From: Massilia phosphatilytica
Lineage (GTDB): Bacteria; Pseudomonadota; Gammaproteobacteria; Burkholderiales; Burkholderiaceae_D
Assembly: GCF_002968015.1 (NCBI RefSeq)
Contig: NZ_PUIP01000004.1
Location: forward strand, 248,001-312,000
Direction: 5' to 3'
DNA length: 64,000 nt
The first letter of the stretch is position 1; each line of letters begins with the position of its first letter. Positions 54,806 through 64,000 of the stretch are shown in pieces. Position numbers and translations under genes: made by a program. Below the pieces are notes generated by a model. That model made no database searches and was not told the DNA's origin. It was given only the letters and a program-made list of their open reading frames with translations.

Positions 54806-56614
54806 TCAATCCCAGTCGCTGCCCGTCTCCTCGTCGAACGCCTTGCGGTCGCGTGAGATCATCTCTTCCAGTTCCTCGCGCGCCTGCTTGGCCATCGACA
54901 CGAACGTCTCGCGGTCCTTGTAATACGGGTACACGGTGTCGAGCGTCTGCTTGTTGTAGCGCCTGAATTTCAGGGCCGCCTGGCGCGTCGCGTACGCGCT
55001 CTGGCCCAGTCCCGCCGTCAGCACCGAACGGCCCAGGCGCAGCGCCGCCTCGAACGTTTCGCGCTCGATCAGTTCGACGCCACGGTCCATCAGCTGGTAG
55101 TAGTGCGTGACGTTGCGGGCGCGCGCGAACACGGTCAGGTCGGGGTATTCGCGCCGGACGGCATCCACGAGTTTGAGGCTGTCTTCGATGTCGTCGATGG
55201 CGACGACGACGGCGCGCGCCTTCGCGGCACCTGCAGCGCGCAGCAGGTCGGGGCGCGTCGCGTCGCCGTAGAACACCTTGAAGCCGAAGTGGCGCAGCAC
55301 CTCGATCTGGTCCGGGTCATGGTCGAGCACCGTCAGGCGCACGTTGTTCGCGTGCAGGAAGCGGCCGACGATCTGGCCGAAGCGGCCGAACCCGGCGACG
55401 ATCACGTGGTCCTCGTTCGGCTCGATGCGGTCGGCCTTGCGCTTGCCGCCGCGGCCTTCGCGGCCCGCCGCGAGCCGGTCGTAGGCCATCAGCGCGAGCG
55501 GCGTCACGACCATCGACAGCGCGACGACGACGACGAGGATGTTGGCCACGTCCGGCGAAAACACCTTTGCCGTCGCGGCCGCGCCAAACACGACGAACGC
55601 GAATTCACCGCCCTGCGCGAGCAGCAGGGAAAACTGCAGGTGCTGGCCGCGCGCGATGCCGAGCCCGCGCGACAGGCCGTACAGCACCGCGACCTTGATG
55701 ACGAGGAAGCCCGCGACGAGGCCCAGCACGAGGCCCGGCTGCGCGAGGAACACGGCGAAATCGACGGACATGCCGACGGCGATGAAGAACAGGCCGAGCA
55801 GCAGGCCCTTGAACGGCTCCAGGTCGGTCTCGAGCGCGTGGCGATATTCCGAATCGGCGAGCAGCACGCCGGCCATGAACGCGCCGAGGGCCATCGACAT
55901 GCCCACCCATTGCATCAGCAGCGAGATCGCGATCACGAGCAGCAGCGCGAACGCGGTGAAGATCTCGCGCGCGTCCGTCTTGGCGATGATGCGCAGCAGG
56001 GGCCGGAGCAGGAAGCGGCCCGCGACGACGAGCCCCGCGAGCACACCCGCGACCTTCAGCGCCGCGATCCACGCATTGCCTCCGCCGCCGGCGGATTCCG
56101 GCACGCCCAGCAGCGGCACGATGGCGATCATCGGGATCGCCGCGATGTCCTGGAACAGCAGGATGGCGAAGCCCGCCTGGCCGGCCGGTGTCGGCATCAG
56201 GTTGCGTTCTTCCAGCGAGGCGAGGGCGATCGCCGTCGATGACAGCGACAGGCCGAGGCCCGCGATCAATGCCACCTTCCAGTCGATGCCCGCGAGGAGC
56301 GCGGCGCCGAACAGGCCGGCCGCGACCCCGGCGACCTGCGCGCCGCCCCAGCCGAAGATGGGCCGCCGCAGCGCCCAAAGCCGGCTCGGTTCCAGTTCCA
56401 GGCCGATCAGGAACAGCAGCAGCACGACGCCGAATTCGGCGAAGTGGAGCGCGTCCTCGCCGTCGGCGACGAAGCGCAGGCCGAACGGGCCGATCAGGAT
56501 GCCGGCCACGAGGTAGCCGAGCACGGCGCCCATCCCGAGGCGCTTCGCGAGCGGCACGACCAGTACGGCGGCGCCGAGGTAGACCACCGCGTTCTGCAAC
56601 AGGTTATGTTCCAT
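54806..56614 (-). CDS. Kef-type glutathione-gated K+/H+ antiporter (KefB/KefC-like)
   Basis: 602 residues. The first 380 residues hold about 12 helices of the CPA2 exchanger type, including FLIGLELEPSRLW and LLLAQGGEFAFVVFG. A cytoplasmic RCK/TrkA-N domain follows from about residue 402 (DHVIVAGFGRFGQIVGRFL) and then a helical tail ending EETGSDWD. It protects against electrophiles by acidifying the cytoplasm. The start at 56612-56614 overlaps the KefF-like gene by 11 bases, so the two are co-translated. Confidence 0.92.
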   Translation of the reverse strand: MEHNLLQNAVVYLGAAVLVVPLAKRLGMGAVLGYLVAGILIGPFGLRFVADGEDALHFAEFGVVLLLFLIGLELEPSRLWALRRPIFGWGGAQVAGVAAGLFGAALLAGIDWKVALIAGLGLSLSSTAIALASLEERNLMPTPAGQAGFAILLFQDIAAIPMIAIVPLLGVPESAGGGGNAWIAALKVAGVLAGLVVAGRFLLRPLLRIIAKTDAREIFTAFALLLVIAISLLMQWVGMSMALGAFMAGVLLADSEYRHALETDLEPFKGLLLGLFFIAVGMSVDFAVFLAQPGLVLGLVAGFLVIKVAVLYGLSRGLGIARGQHLQFSLLLAQGGEFAFVVFGAAATAKVFSPDVANILVVVVALSMVVTPLALMAYDRLAAGREGRGGKRKADRIEPNEDHVIVAGFGRFGQIVGRFLHANNVRLTVLDHDPDQIEVLRHFGFKVFYGDATRPDLLRAAGAAKARAVVVAIDDIEDSLKLVDAVRREYPDLTVFARARNVTHYYQLMDRGVELIERETFEAALRLGRSVLTAGLGQSAYATRQAALKFRRYNKQTLDTVYPYYKDRETFVSMAKQAREELEEMISRDRKAFDEETGSDWD

Positions 56615-57182
56615 GCGGGCGCTCCTCGTAGCCTTCGAGGCGATGGCGGAACTCCGCCGCGAACGCGTCGATTGCTTCCGGCGTCGCCTGCGCCGTGCCA
56701 TGCATCACGAGCGGCGCGATCCAGTCCATGCCGCACAGGGCGGCCGTCGCCTCGTACGGCGCGAGGAAATCGCTGAACGGCCGGCCGTGCAGGCCGCCCG
56801 GTTGATAGGCGTCCGGACCGCTGCCCGTCGTCGTGACGAGCCAGAAGCTTTTCCCGCGCAGCGCGCATTCGCCCGTGTGGGCGTAATCGTTGTAGGCCCA
56901 GCCGGGCTGCAGCACGACGTCCATCCATTCCTTCACGATCGATGGCATGCCATACCAGCGGAACGGGTGCAGGAGCACGAGCAGGCGGGCGGCGCGCAGC
57001 CGTTCGCGCTCCTGTTCGCCGTCGATGTCGAAGTCGGGATAGCGTTGGTACAGGTCGCACAGTTCGACGCCGGGCAGCCCACGTGCCGTTTCGGCCAGCT
57101 GGCGGTGGACGGGCGACCGGTGCGGCGCCGGATGGGCATAGAGCACCAGGATGTTCGGTTCGTTCATTCGTCGTTCATTCAT
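56604..57182 (-). CDS. KefF-like NAD(P)H quinone oxidoreductase, Kef ancillary subunit
   Basis: 192 residues with a flavodoxin fold. ILVLYAHPAPHRSPVHRQL is the FMN phosphate loop of the KefF/MdaB group, then HPFRWYGMPSIVKEWMDVVL and GKSFWLVTTTGSG. It would bind and activate the antiporter and reduce quinones. Start 57180-57182; a second ATG lies five codons on. Confidence 0.9.
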   Translation of the reverse strand: MNERRMNEPNILVLYAHPAPHRSPVHRQLAETARGLPGVELCDLYQRYPDFDIDGEQERERLRAARLLVLLHPFRWYGMPSIVKEWMDVVLQPGWAYNDYAHTGECALRGKSFWLVTTTGSGPDAYQPGGLHGRPFSDFLAPYEATAALCGMDWIAPLVMHGTAQATPEAIDAFAAEFRHRLEGYEERPHGT

Positions 57183-57324
57183 TGCAACACGGTTTTATAA
57201 CATACCGGACATGCCTTGAGTCATTCTCGCCCGACATGTCCTACAAGCCAGCCGGGTGCATGCCTATAGCCCGCGGGTGCGAGAGGATTATGATGATCAT
57301 CAACGCGAACGAATGGAGAACGCT

Positions 57325-57627
57325 ATGTCCATGCAGAGCGAAGGCAAGGGCGCCAAAGGGCGTGATTACAACCAGGTGACGAAGGACGGTACGAGTTCCG
57401 CCGGCACGCTGGGGGTGGGCGGTACTGGTACGAATGCACAGTCCGATACGGGTGGCAACCTGCAAAAGGGCAGGGCGGACGATTTGCTGAGCAACGACGC
57501 CGAACGCGACAGCGAAGGTTTTGTTGGCGAGGAAGCGGGCGAATTGCAGACGGGCCTCGGCGGTATCGGCAGCCTGAGCACCGGCAACGCCGGCAGCCGC
57601 CAGTCTGACGACAAGGCAAAAGAGTAA
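57325..57627 (+). CDS. Small glycine-rich hypothetical protein
   Basis: 100 residues, family not recognised. It is hydrophilic and rich in Gly, Ser, Thr and Asp (TSSAGTLGVGGTGTNAQSD, then ETGLGGIGSLSTGNAGSRQ-like), ends in DDKAKE and looks disordered. GGAG at 57315-57318 favours ATG 57325; ATG 57313 and an earlier start are possible. Similar short low-complexity proteins in related bacteria are often stress- or stationary-phase proteins, but I have no direct evidence. It stands alone between kefF and the lpd operon. Confidence 0.6.
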   Translation: MSMQSEGKGAKGRDYNQVTKDGTSSAGTLGVGGTGTNAQSDTGGNLQKGRADDLLSNDAERDSEGFVGEEAGELQTGLGGIGSLSTGNAGSRQSDDKAKE

Positions 57628-57674
57628 GGCCCGGCTGGTCCGGGATCGGGGGCGTGCCAGCGGTCTGGTGCGCG

Positions 57675-57717
57675 GCACGGGCGAACGGCGTCGGGGGCGG
57701 CGCCGCTTCGCCCGTGC
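57675..57717. terminator. Bidirectional terminator-like hairpin
   Basis: Perfect 11-base arms GCACGGGCGAA (57675-57685) and TTCGCCCGTGC (57707-57717) with a GC-rich 21-base loop, lying between the convergent small-protein and lpd genes. Only a short GTTTGT follows on the plus strand. Confidence 0.6.
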
Positions 57718-57730
57718 GTTTGTATCGGAT

Positions 57731-59119
57731 CTAGACGTGCAGCGCGTGCCCCAGCGCGCGCAGCGCCGCTTCCTGCACGGCCTCGCCCAGGGTGGGATGG
57801 GCGTGTATCGTGCCGGCGACGTCCTCCAGCTGCGCGCCCATCTCGATGGATTGGATGAACGCCGTCGCCAGCTCGGACACCGCGCCGCCGACGGCCTGCC
57901 AGCCGACAATGACGTGGTTGTCCTTGCGGGCGACGACGCGCACGAAGCCGTCCGTCGCTTCCAAGGTCATCGCGCGGCCGTTGGCGGCGAACGGGAAGCT
58001 CGCGCTGATGCATTCCACACCGAGCGTCGCTGCTTCCTGCGGCGTCATCCCCACGACCACCACTTCCGGGTCCGTGAAACAGACGGCGGGAATCGCGCTC
58101 GGGGTGAAATGGCGGCGCTTGCCGGCGACGATCTCGGCCACCATCTCGCCCTGGGCCATCGCGCGGTGCGCCAGCATCGGTTCGCCCGTCAGGTCGCCGA
58201 TGGCCCACACGTTGCGCATCGACGTACGGCACTGGTTGTCGATGCGGACGAAACGCCCGTTCATGTCGAGCAGCAGGCTCTCCAGCCCGTAACCTTCCGT
58301 GCGCGGCCGGCGGCCGACGGCGACGAGCACCCGGTCCGCTTCCACCGTGACGTCGTCGCCCCCGCCATTCTTCATCCGGATGCCGCGGCCATCGTCGGCC
58401 AGGCCCAGCACGCTCGATTCCAGGTGGAGTTCGATGCCCAGCCGCTTCAGGCTCGCCGCCACGGGTTTGACGAGTTCATCGTCGTAGGCGGGCAGCACAC
58501 GGCCGGCCGCTTCCACGACCGTCACCCGGGCGCCCAGCTTGCGGTAGGCGATGCCCAGTTCCAGCCCGATGTAGCCGGCGCCGACGACGACGAGGTGCGC
58601 CGGCAGCGTGTCCGGCGCGAGTGCTTCCGTCGACGACACGACGGTGCCGCCGAACGGCATGAACGGCAATTCGACGGGCTGTGACCCGGTCGCGAGCAGC
58701 AGGTGTTCGCAGTGGATCCGCAACTCGCCGACTTCGACCGTCTTGCCATCGAGGATGCGCGCCCAGCCCTGCACGACTTTCACGCCGTTCTTCTTCAACA
58801 GCGCGCCGACACCGCCCGTGAGGCGCTTGACGATGCCATCCTTCCACGCGACCGTCCGCGTGACGTCGATGGTGGGCGCACTGGTCCGGATGCCGAGCGG
58901 CGACTCGCCCGCGTAGCCAGCGGCCTGGTGGAACGCATCGGCCGCATGGATCAGGGCTTTCGACGGGATGCAGCCGATGTTCAGGCACGTGCCGCCCAGG
59001 TCCGCACCTTCGACGAGCACGGTCGAGATGCCCAGCTGGCCGGCGCGGATCGCGGCGACATAGCCGCCCGGGCCGCCGCCGATGATGAGCAGGGTCGTGT
59101 TCTCAGTATTGATCGCCAT
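57731..59119 (-). CDS. lpdV: Dihydrolipoyl dehydrogenase (E3) of the branched-chain 2-oxoacid dehydrogenase complex
   Basis: 462 residues. FAD-binding [19 protein letters not shown], redox disulfide Cys45/Cys50 in [18 protein letters not shown]-binding [15 protein letters not shown] and the C-terminal catalytic His-Glu in HAHPTLGEA. It reoxidises the lipoyl group of E2 with NAD+. Last gene of the operon, four bases after bkdB, which assigns it to the branched-chain complex and not to pyruvate dehydrogenase. Confidence 0.93.
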   Translation of the reverse strand: MAINTENTTLLIIGGGPGGYVAAIRAGQLGISTVLVEGADLGGTCLNIGCIPSKALIHAADAFHQAAGYAGESPLGIRTSAPTIDVTRTVAWKDGIVKRLTGGVGALLKKNGVKVVQGWARILDGKTVEVGELRIHCEHLLLATGSQPVELPFMPFGGTVVSSTEALAPDTLPAHLVVVGAGYIGLELGIAYRKLGARVTVVEAAGRVLPAYDDELVKPVAASLKRLGIELHLESSVLGLADDGRGIRMKNGGGDDVTVEADRVLVAVGRRPRTEGYGLESLLLDMNGRFVRIDNQCRTSMRNVWAIGDLTGEPMLAHRAMAQGEMVAEIVAGKRRHFTPSAIPAVCFTDPEVVVVGMTPQEAATLGVECISASFPFAANGRAMTLEATDGFVRVVARKDNHVIVGWQAVGGAVSELATAFIQSIEMGAQLEDVAGTIHAHPTLGEAVQEAALRALGHALHV

Positions 59120-59123
59120 GCGT

Positions 59124-60431
59124 TCACTCCACGAACAGGGTGGCCGGGGACTCGAGGTAGCCGCGCACCGTCTGGATGAATTCCGCCGCCACCATGCCGT
59201 CGATGACGCGGTGGTCGAACGACGACGACAGATTCATCACCTTGCGCGCCACCATGCCGCCGTTCCGGATGACGGGCCGGTCGACGATGCGGTTCACGCC
59301 CACGATCGCCACCTCGGGATGGTTGATGACGGGCGTACTGACGATGCCGCCCAGTGCGCCGAGGCTCGTGATCGTGATCGTCGAGCCGGACAGCTCGTCG
59401 CGCGCCGCCTTGCCGTGGCGCGCCGCGTCGGCCAGGCGGGCGATTTCCGCCGCGCTGGACCACGGGTCGCGCGCTTCCGCATGGCGCACGACGGGCACCA
59501 TCAGGCCGGCGTCCGTCTGCGTCGCGATGCCCATGTGGACTGGCTGATAGCGCGTGACGATATTCGCCTGGTCGTCGTAGCGCGCGTTCACGTCGGGGAA
59601 CCGGCGGATCGCGAGGACGACGGCACGCATCAAGAGGGGCAGCAGGGTGATCTTGCCCCGTTCCTCGCCGTAGCGTGCGTTGAGCTGGCCGCGCAGGGCT
59701 TCCAGCTCCGTCACGTCGACTTCCTCCACGTAGGTAAAGTGCGGGATCTGGCGCTTGGCGAGCTGCATCTTCTCGGCGATCTTGCGGCGCAGGCCGATCA
59801 CCGGGATGGCTTCCTCGCCTTCGCGTTCCGCATAACGTCCGTCCGCAGCCGCATGCCCGCGCTGGCGACCGCCCTGGCGGTCGGCCACGTGCGCATCCAG
59901 GTCGGCGTGCGTGATACGGCCGGCAGGGCCGCTGCCGGCCACGTATTGCAGCTCGATGCCCAGGTCCCACGCGCGCTTGCGCACGGCCGGCGCGGCCAGC
60001 GGCTTGTCACCGGCCGCGCGCGACGCGGGCGCGGGCGCAGGAGCGGGAAGCGGCGGCGCGGCGACGACAGGGGCCGCCTCCGCGACGCTCGCCGCGGCCT
60101 CGGCCACGCGCGGCGGTTCCGGCACGAAGCCGTGGGGCACGTCGGCCGGTTCATCGGCAGGCGGTGGCGCCGCCTTCGCATTCCCGGCGCCTTCGACTTC
60201 CAGCCGGATCAGCTCCGCGCCGACGGCCAGCGATTCCCCGACCTTGCCGCCGAGCGACACGACCGTCCCGTGCACGGGCGACGGAATCTCCACGGTCGCC
60301 TTGTCCGTCATGACGTCGGCCAGGATCTGGTCTTCGACGATCGCATCGCCCGGCTGCACGCGCCACGCGACGACTTCCACTTCCGCGATGCCTTCGCCCA
60401 GGTCCGGCATCTTGATCACATGCTGTCCCAT
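59124..60431 (-). CDS. bkdB: Lipoamide acyltransferase (E2) of the branched-chain 2-oxoacid dehydrogenase complex
   Basis: 435 residues. One lipoyl domain with Lys44 in [13 protein letters not shown], an Ala/Pro-rich linker (about 85-145), a small E1/E3-binding domain ([18 protein letters not shown]) and the catalytic domain with His407 in SFDHRVIDG. The single lipoyl domain and MTDKATVE favour a branched-chain rather than pyruvate E2. Its ATG shares one base with the E1-beta stop codon. Confidence 0.93.
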   Translation of the reverse strand: MGQHVIKMPDLGEGIAEVEVVAWRVQPGDAIVEDQILADVMTDKATVEIPSPVHGTVVSLGGKVGESLAVGAELIRLEVEGAGNAKAAPPPADEPADVPHGFVPEPPRVAEAAASVAEAAPVVAAPPLPAPAPAPASRAAGDKPLAAPAVRKRAWDLGIELQYVAGSGPAGRITHADLDAHVADRQGGRQRGHAAADGRYAEREGEEAIPVIGLRRKIAEKMQLAKRQIPHFTYVEEVDVTELEALRGQLNARYGEERGKITLLPLLMRAVVLAIRRFPDVNARYDDQANIVTRYQPVHMGIATQTDAGLMVPVVRHAEARDPWSSAAEIARLADAARHGKAARDELSGSTITITSLGALGGIVSTPVINHPEVAIVGVNRIVDRPVIRNGGMVARKVMNLSSSFDHRVIDGMVAAEFIQTVRGYLESPATLFVE

Positions 60432-61474
60432 CACGCCTCCATCGCACGCTTGAGTGCCGCACCCACACGGTCCGGTCCCGGGAAATACGCCCACTCCTGC
60501 GCATGCGGGTAGGGGGTGTCCCAGCCCGTCACGCGTTCGATGGGCGCTTCCAGGTGATAGAAGCAGTGTTCCTGCACGAGGGCCGCGAGTTCGGCGCCGA
60601 AGCCGCTCGTGCGCGTCGCTTCGTGGACGACGACGCAGCGGCCCGTTTTCTTGACGGATGCCACGACCGTCTCCAGGTCCAGCGGCCACAGCGTGCGCAG
60701 GTCGATGATCTCGGCATCGATGCCCGTCTCGTTCGCGGCGGCCTCGGAGACCCACACCATCGTGCCGTAGGTGAGCACGGTGAGGTCGCTTCCTTCGCGG
60801 AACACGGCGGCCTTGTCCAGCGGGACCGTGTAATAGCCTTCCGGGACCTCGCCCTTCGGGTGCTTGGCCCACGAGACGACGGGGCGGTCGTGGTGGCCGT
60901 CGAACGGGCCGTTGTACAGCCGCTTCGGCTCCAGGAAGATGATGGGGTCGTCGTTTTCGATGGCCGCGATGAGCAGGCCCTTCGCGTCGTACGGGTTGGA
61001 CGGCATCACCGTGCGCAGGCCGCACACGTGCGTGAAGAACGCTTCCGGGCTCTGGCTGTGGGTCTGGCCGCCGTAGATGCCGCCGCCGCAGGGCATGCGG
61101 ATCGTCAGCGGCGCCGTGAAGTCGCCGGCTGAGCGGTAACGCAGGCGGGCCGCTTCCGACACGATCTGGTCGGTCGCCGGATAAAAATAGTCGGCAAACT
61201 GGATTTCCACGACGGGCCGCAACCCGTACGCCGCCATGCCGACCGCCGTGCCGACGATGCCGCCTTCCGAGATCGGCGCGTCGAAGCAGCGCTGCTTGCC
61301 GTATTTCGCCTGCAGCCCGTCCGTCACGCGGAACACGCCGCCGAAATAGCCCACGTCCTGGCCGTAGATGACGACGTTGTCGTCGCGCCCGAGCATGACG
61401 TCCATGGCCGAACGGAGGGCCTGGATCATCGTCATCGGGGTCGTTTTGAGGTCCTTGTCGATGTCGCGCTTCAC
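60431..61474 (-). CDS. bkdA2: Branched-chain 2-oxoacid dehydrogenase E1 beta subunit
   Basis: 347 residues. Thiamine-diphosphate E1-beta fold: VVIYGQDVGYFGGVFRVTDG near residue 34, DAPISEGGIVGTAVGMAAYG, and GGGIYGGQTHSQSPEAFFTH, whose residues shape the active site. It pairs with the alpha subunit encoded one base upstream. The complex decarboxylates the 2-oxoacids of Val, Leu and Ile. Confidence 0.94.
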   Translation of the reverse strand: MKRDIDKDLKTTPMTMIQALRSAMDVMLGRDDNVVIYGQDVGYFGGVFRVTDGLQAKYGKQRCFDAPISEGGIVGTAVGMAAYGLRPVVEIQFADYFYPATDQIVSEAARLRYRSAGDFTAPLTIRMPCGGGIYGGQTHSQSPEAFFTHVCGLRTVMPSNPYDAKGLLIAAIENDDPIIFLEPKRLYNGPFDGHHDRPVVSWAKHPKGEVPEGYYTVPLDKAAVFREGSDLTVLTYGTMVWVSEAAANETGIDAEIIDLRTLWPLDLETVVASVKKTGRCVVVHEATRTSGFGAELAALVQEHCFYHLEAPIERVTGWDTPYPHAQEWAYFPGPDRVGAALKRAMEA

Positions 61475-61475
61475 G

Positions 61476-62991
<1,516 letters not shown>

Positions 62992-64000
62992 ATGTTGACT
63001 CAGGCGGCTCCGGTCAAAAGCTTTGGTGCGGGCGGTGGCCTGCTGGGCGGAATCATCGACGACTACGACTGGGCCGGCACGAGCCTCGGACCCATCGTCC
63101 ACTGGCCGGACGTCGTGCGGACGACCGTCGAACTGATCCTGCGCTCGCCCGTGCCCATCGTCACCCTGTGGGGGGAGGACGGCGTCATGATCTACAACGA
63201 CGCCTATTCGGGCTTTGCGGGCGGCCGCCATCCGCGCCTGCTCGGCTCCAGGGTGCGCGAAGGCTGGCCCGAGGTGGCCGACTTCAACGACAACGTGATG
63301 AAGGTCGGCCTGGCGGGCGGCACGCTGTCGTACCGCGACCAGGAACTGACCCTGCACCGCAACGGGAAGCCCGAGCCGGTGTGGATGAACCTCGATTACT
63401 CGCCGATCGTCGATGCCGGCGGCACCGTCGTCGGCGTGATCGCCATCGTCGTGGAGACGACGGCCAAGGTGCGCGCCGAGCGCTGGCTGAGCGGCGAACA
63501 CGACCGCCTGCGGACCATGTTCGAGCAGGCGCCCGGCTTCATGGCCCAGCTGGCCGGAGCCGACCACGTGATCCAGTCCGCGAACGCCGCCTACCGCGCC
63601 CTGGCCGGCCAGCGCGACCTGGTCGGCAAGCCGCTGCGCGTCGCGTTGCCGGAGACGGTGCCGCAGGGCGTGATCGCGATCCTGGACCAGGTCTACCTCA
63701 CCGGCACGACGTACACGGCGACCGCGAGCCCGCTGTGGCTGGCCGGCGGCGATGACAACCGCCGCCTGCACTACGTCGACTTCGTCTACCAGCCCGTCAA
63801 GCGCGAGGACGGCACGGTGTTCGGCATCTTCGTGCAGGGGGCCGACGTCACGGTGCGCGTCGAGGCCGAGCGCGCGCTGCGCGAGAGCGAGGAAAAATTC
63901 CGCACGTTCGCCGAGGCGATGCCGAACCAGGTGTGGACGGCGACGCAGGACGGCAGGCTCGACTGGTTCAACACCCACGTGTACGCGTACAGCGGGCTGG
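62992..64000 (+). CDS. PAS-domain signalling protein, probably a sensor histidine kinase (3' end beyond window)
   Basis: 336 codons from ATG 62992 to the window edge with no stop. It begins MLTQAAPVKSFGAGG. The first domain (WAGTSLGPIVHWPDVVRTTV, IYNDAYSGFAGGRHPRLLG) is the PAS-like sensor common at the start of Oxalobacteraceae hybrid kinases; a second PAS starts near residue 165 (LRTMFEQAPGFMAQLAGADH) and a third near 297 (EEKFRTFAEAMPNQVWTA). The output domain is not visible. No signal peptide, so a cytoplasmic sensor. Divergent from bkdA1. Confidence 0.88.
   Translation, partial: MLTQAAPVKSFGAGGGLLGGIIDDYDWAGTSLGPIVHWPDVVRTTVELILRSPVPIVTLWGEDGVMIYNDAYSGFAGGRHPRLLGSRVREGWPEVADFNDNVMKVGLAGGTLSYRDQELTLHRNGKPEPVWMNLDYSPIVDAGGTVVGVIAIVVETTAKVRAERWLSGEHDRLRTMFEQAPGFMAQLAGADHVIQSANAAYRALAGQRDLVGKPLRVALPETVPQGVIAILDQVYLTGTTYTATASPLWLAGGDDNRRLHYVDFVYQPVKREDGTVFGIFVQGADVTVRVEAERALRESEEKFRTFAEAMPNQVWTATQDGRLDWFNTHVYAYSGL

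Overview
The window looks like chromosomal DNA from a high-GC betaproteobacterium of the Oxalobacteraceae, most likely Massilia or a close relative. This rests on gene content and on resemblance of the proteins to families I know from that group; no search was run. Genes are packed tightly, many with ATGA-type overlaps. There are no rRNA or tRNA genes, no CRISPR array, no transposase and no phage gene that I can see, and no gene-free stretch longer than about 300 bases.

Region by region: (1) 1-1925, the tail of an unknown gene, an EamA-type exporter and a divergent LysR regulator. (2) 1.94-12.65 kb, a beta-glucoside locus: binding-protein ABC importer, LacI regulator, GH1 and GH3 beta-glucosidases, and a fucose/glucose-type MFS symporter. 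(3) 12.66-13.45 kb, a yybP-ykoY manganese riboswitch and mntP. (4) 13.4-23.1 kb, a two-partner secretion pair: FhaC-type transporter and a 2603-residue filamentous haemagglutinin whose stop codon lies antisense to the end of mntP. (5) 23.2-32.3 kb, an outer-membrane TonB-dependent receptor followed by halogenase, SapC, cupin/JmjC, a second halogenase and an acyltransferase, all in one direction. (6) 32.5-36.3 kb, a secreted GH16 beta-glucanase divergent from the receptor, then a serine-hydrolase-like lipoprotein, a hypothetical protein and an MFS exporter. (7) 36.3-38.7 kb, an operon of TlpA, transglutaminase-like protein, MerT and MerP. (8) 38.85-47.1 kb, a secreted GH43, a GH2 and a second sugar ABC importer. 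(9) 47.1-49.9 kb, a SoxR regulator with a divergent SnoaL-like gene, then a chemoreceptor. (10) 49.9-54.8 kb, a second LacI regulator, a second TonB-dependent receptor and a GH43. (11) 54.8-57.6 kb, a Kef-type K+/H+ antiporter with its KefF-like partner, and a small glycine-rich protein. (12) 57.7-62.7 kb, the complete branched-chain 2-oxoacid dehydrogenase operon. (13) 63-64 kb, the start of a PAS-domain signalling protein, cut by the window edge.

The main theme is plant or fungal polysaccharide use. The strongest new reading concerns regulation. Five near-palindromes of the form TGGAAACGTTTCCA precede the ABC importer, GH1, GH3, the receptor-halogenase cassette and GH16. Four of them sit 11 to 13 bases downstream of a good sigma-70 -10 box. 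This joins loci 20 kb apart into one probable LacI regulon for beta-glucan use: GH16 cuts the polymer outside, the receptor imports oligomers into the periplasm, GH3 trims them, the ABC or MFS system brings them into the cytoplasm, and GH1 finishes. The halogenase-SapC-cupin-acyltransferase cassette is therefore probably part of the glucan response, but its chemistry is unknown. A second LacI protein appears to control its own gene and the neighbouring receptor-GH43 pair through a different AT-rich operator, and SoxR appears to control the SnoaL-like gene through a 19-base-spacer promoter.
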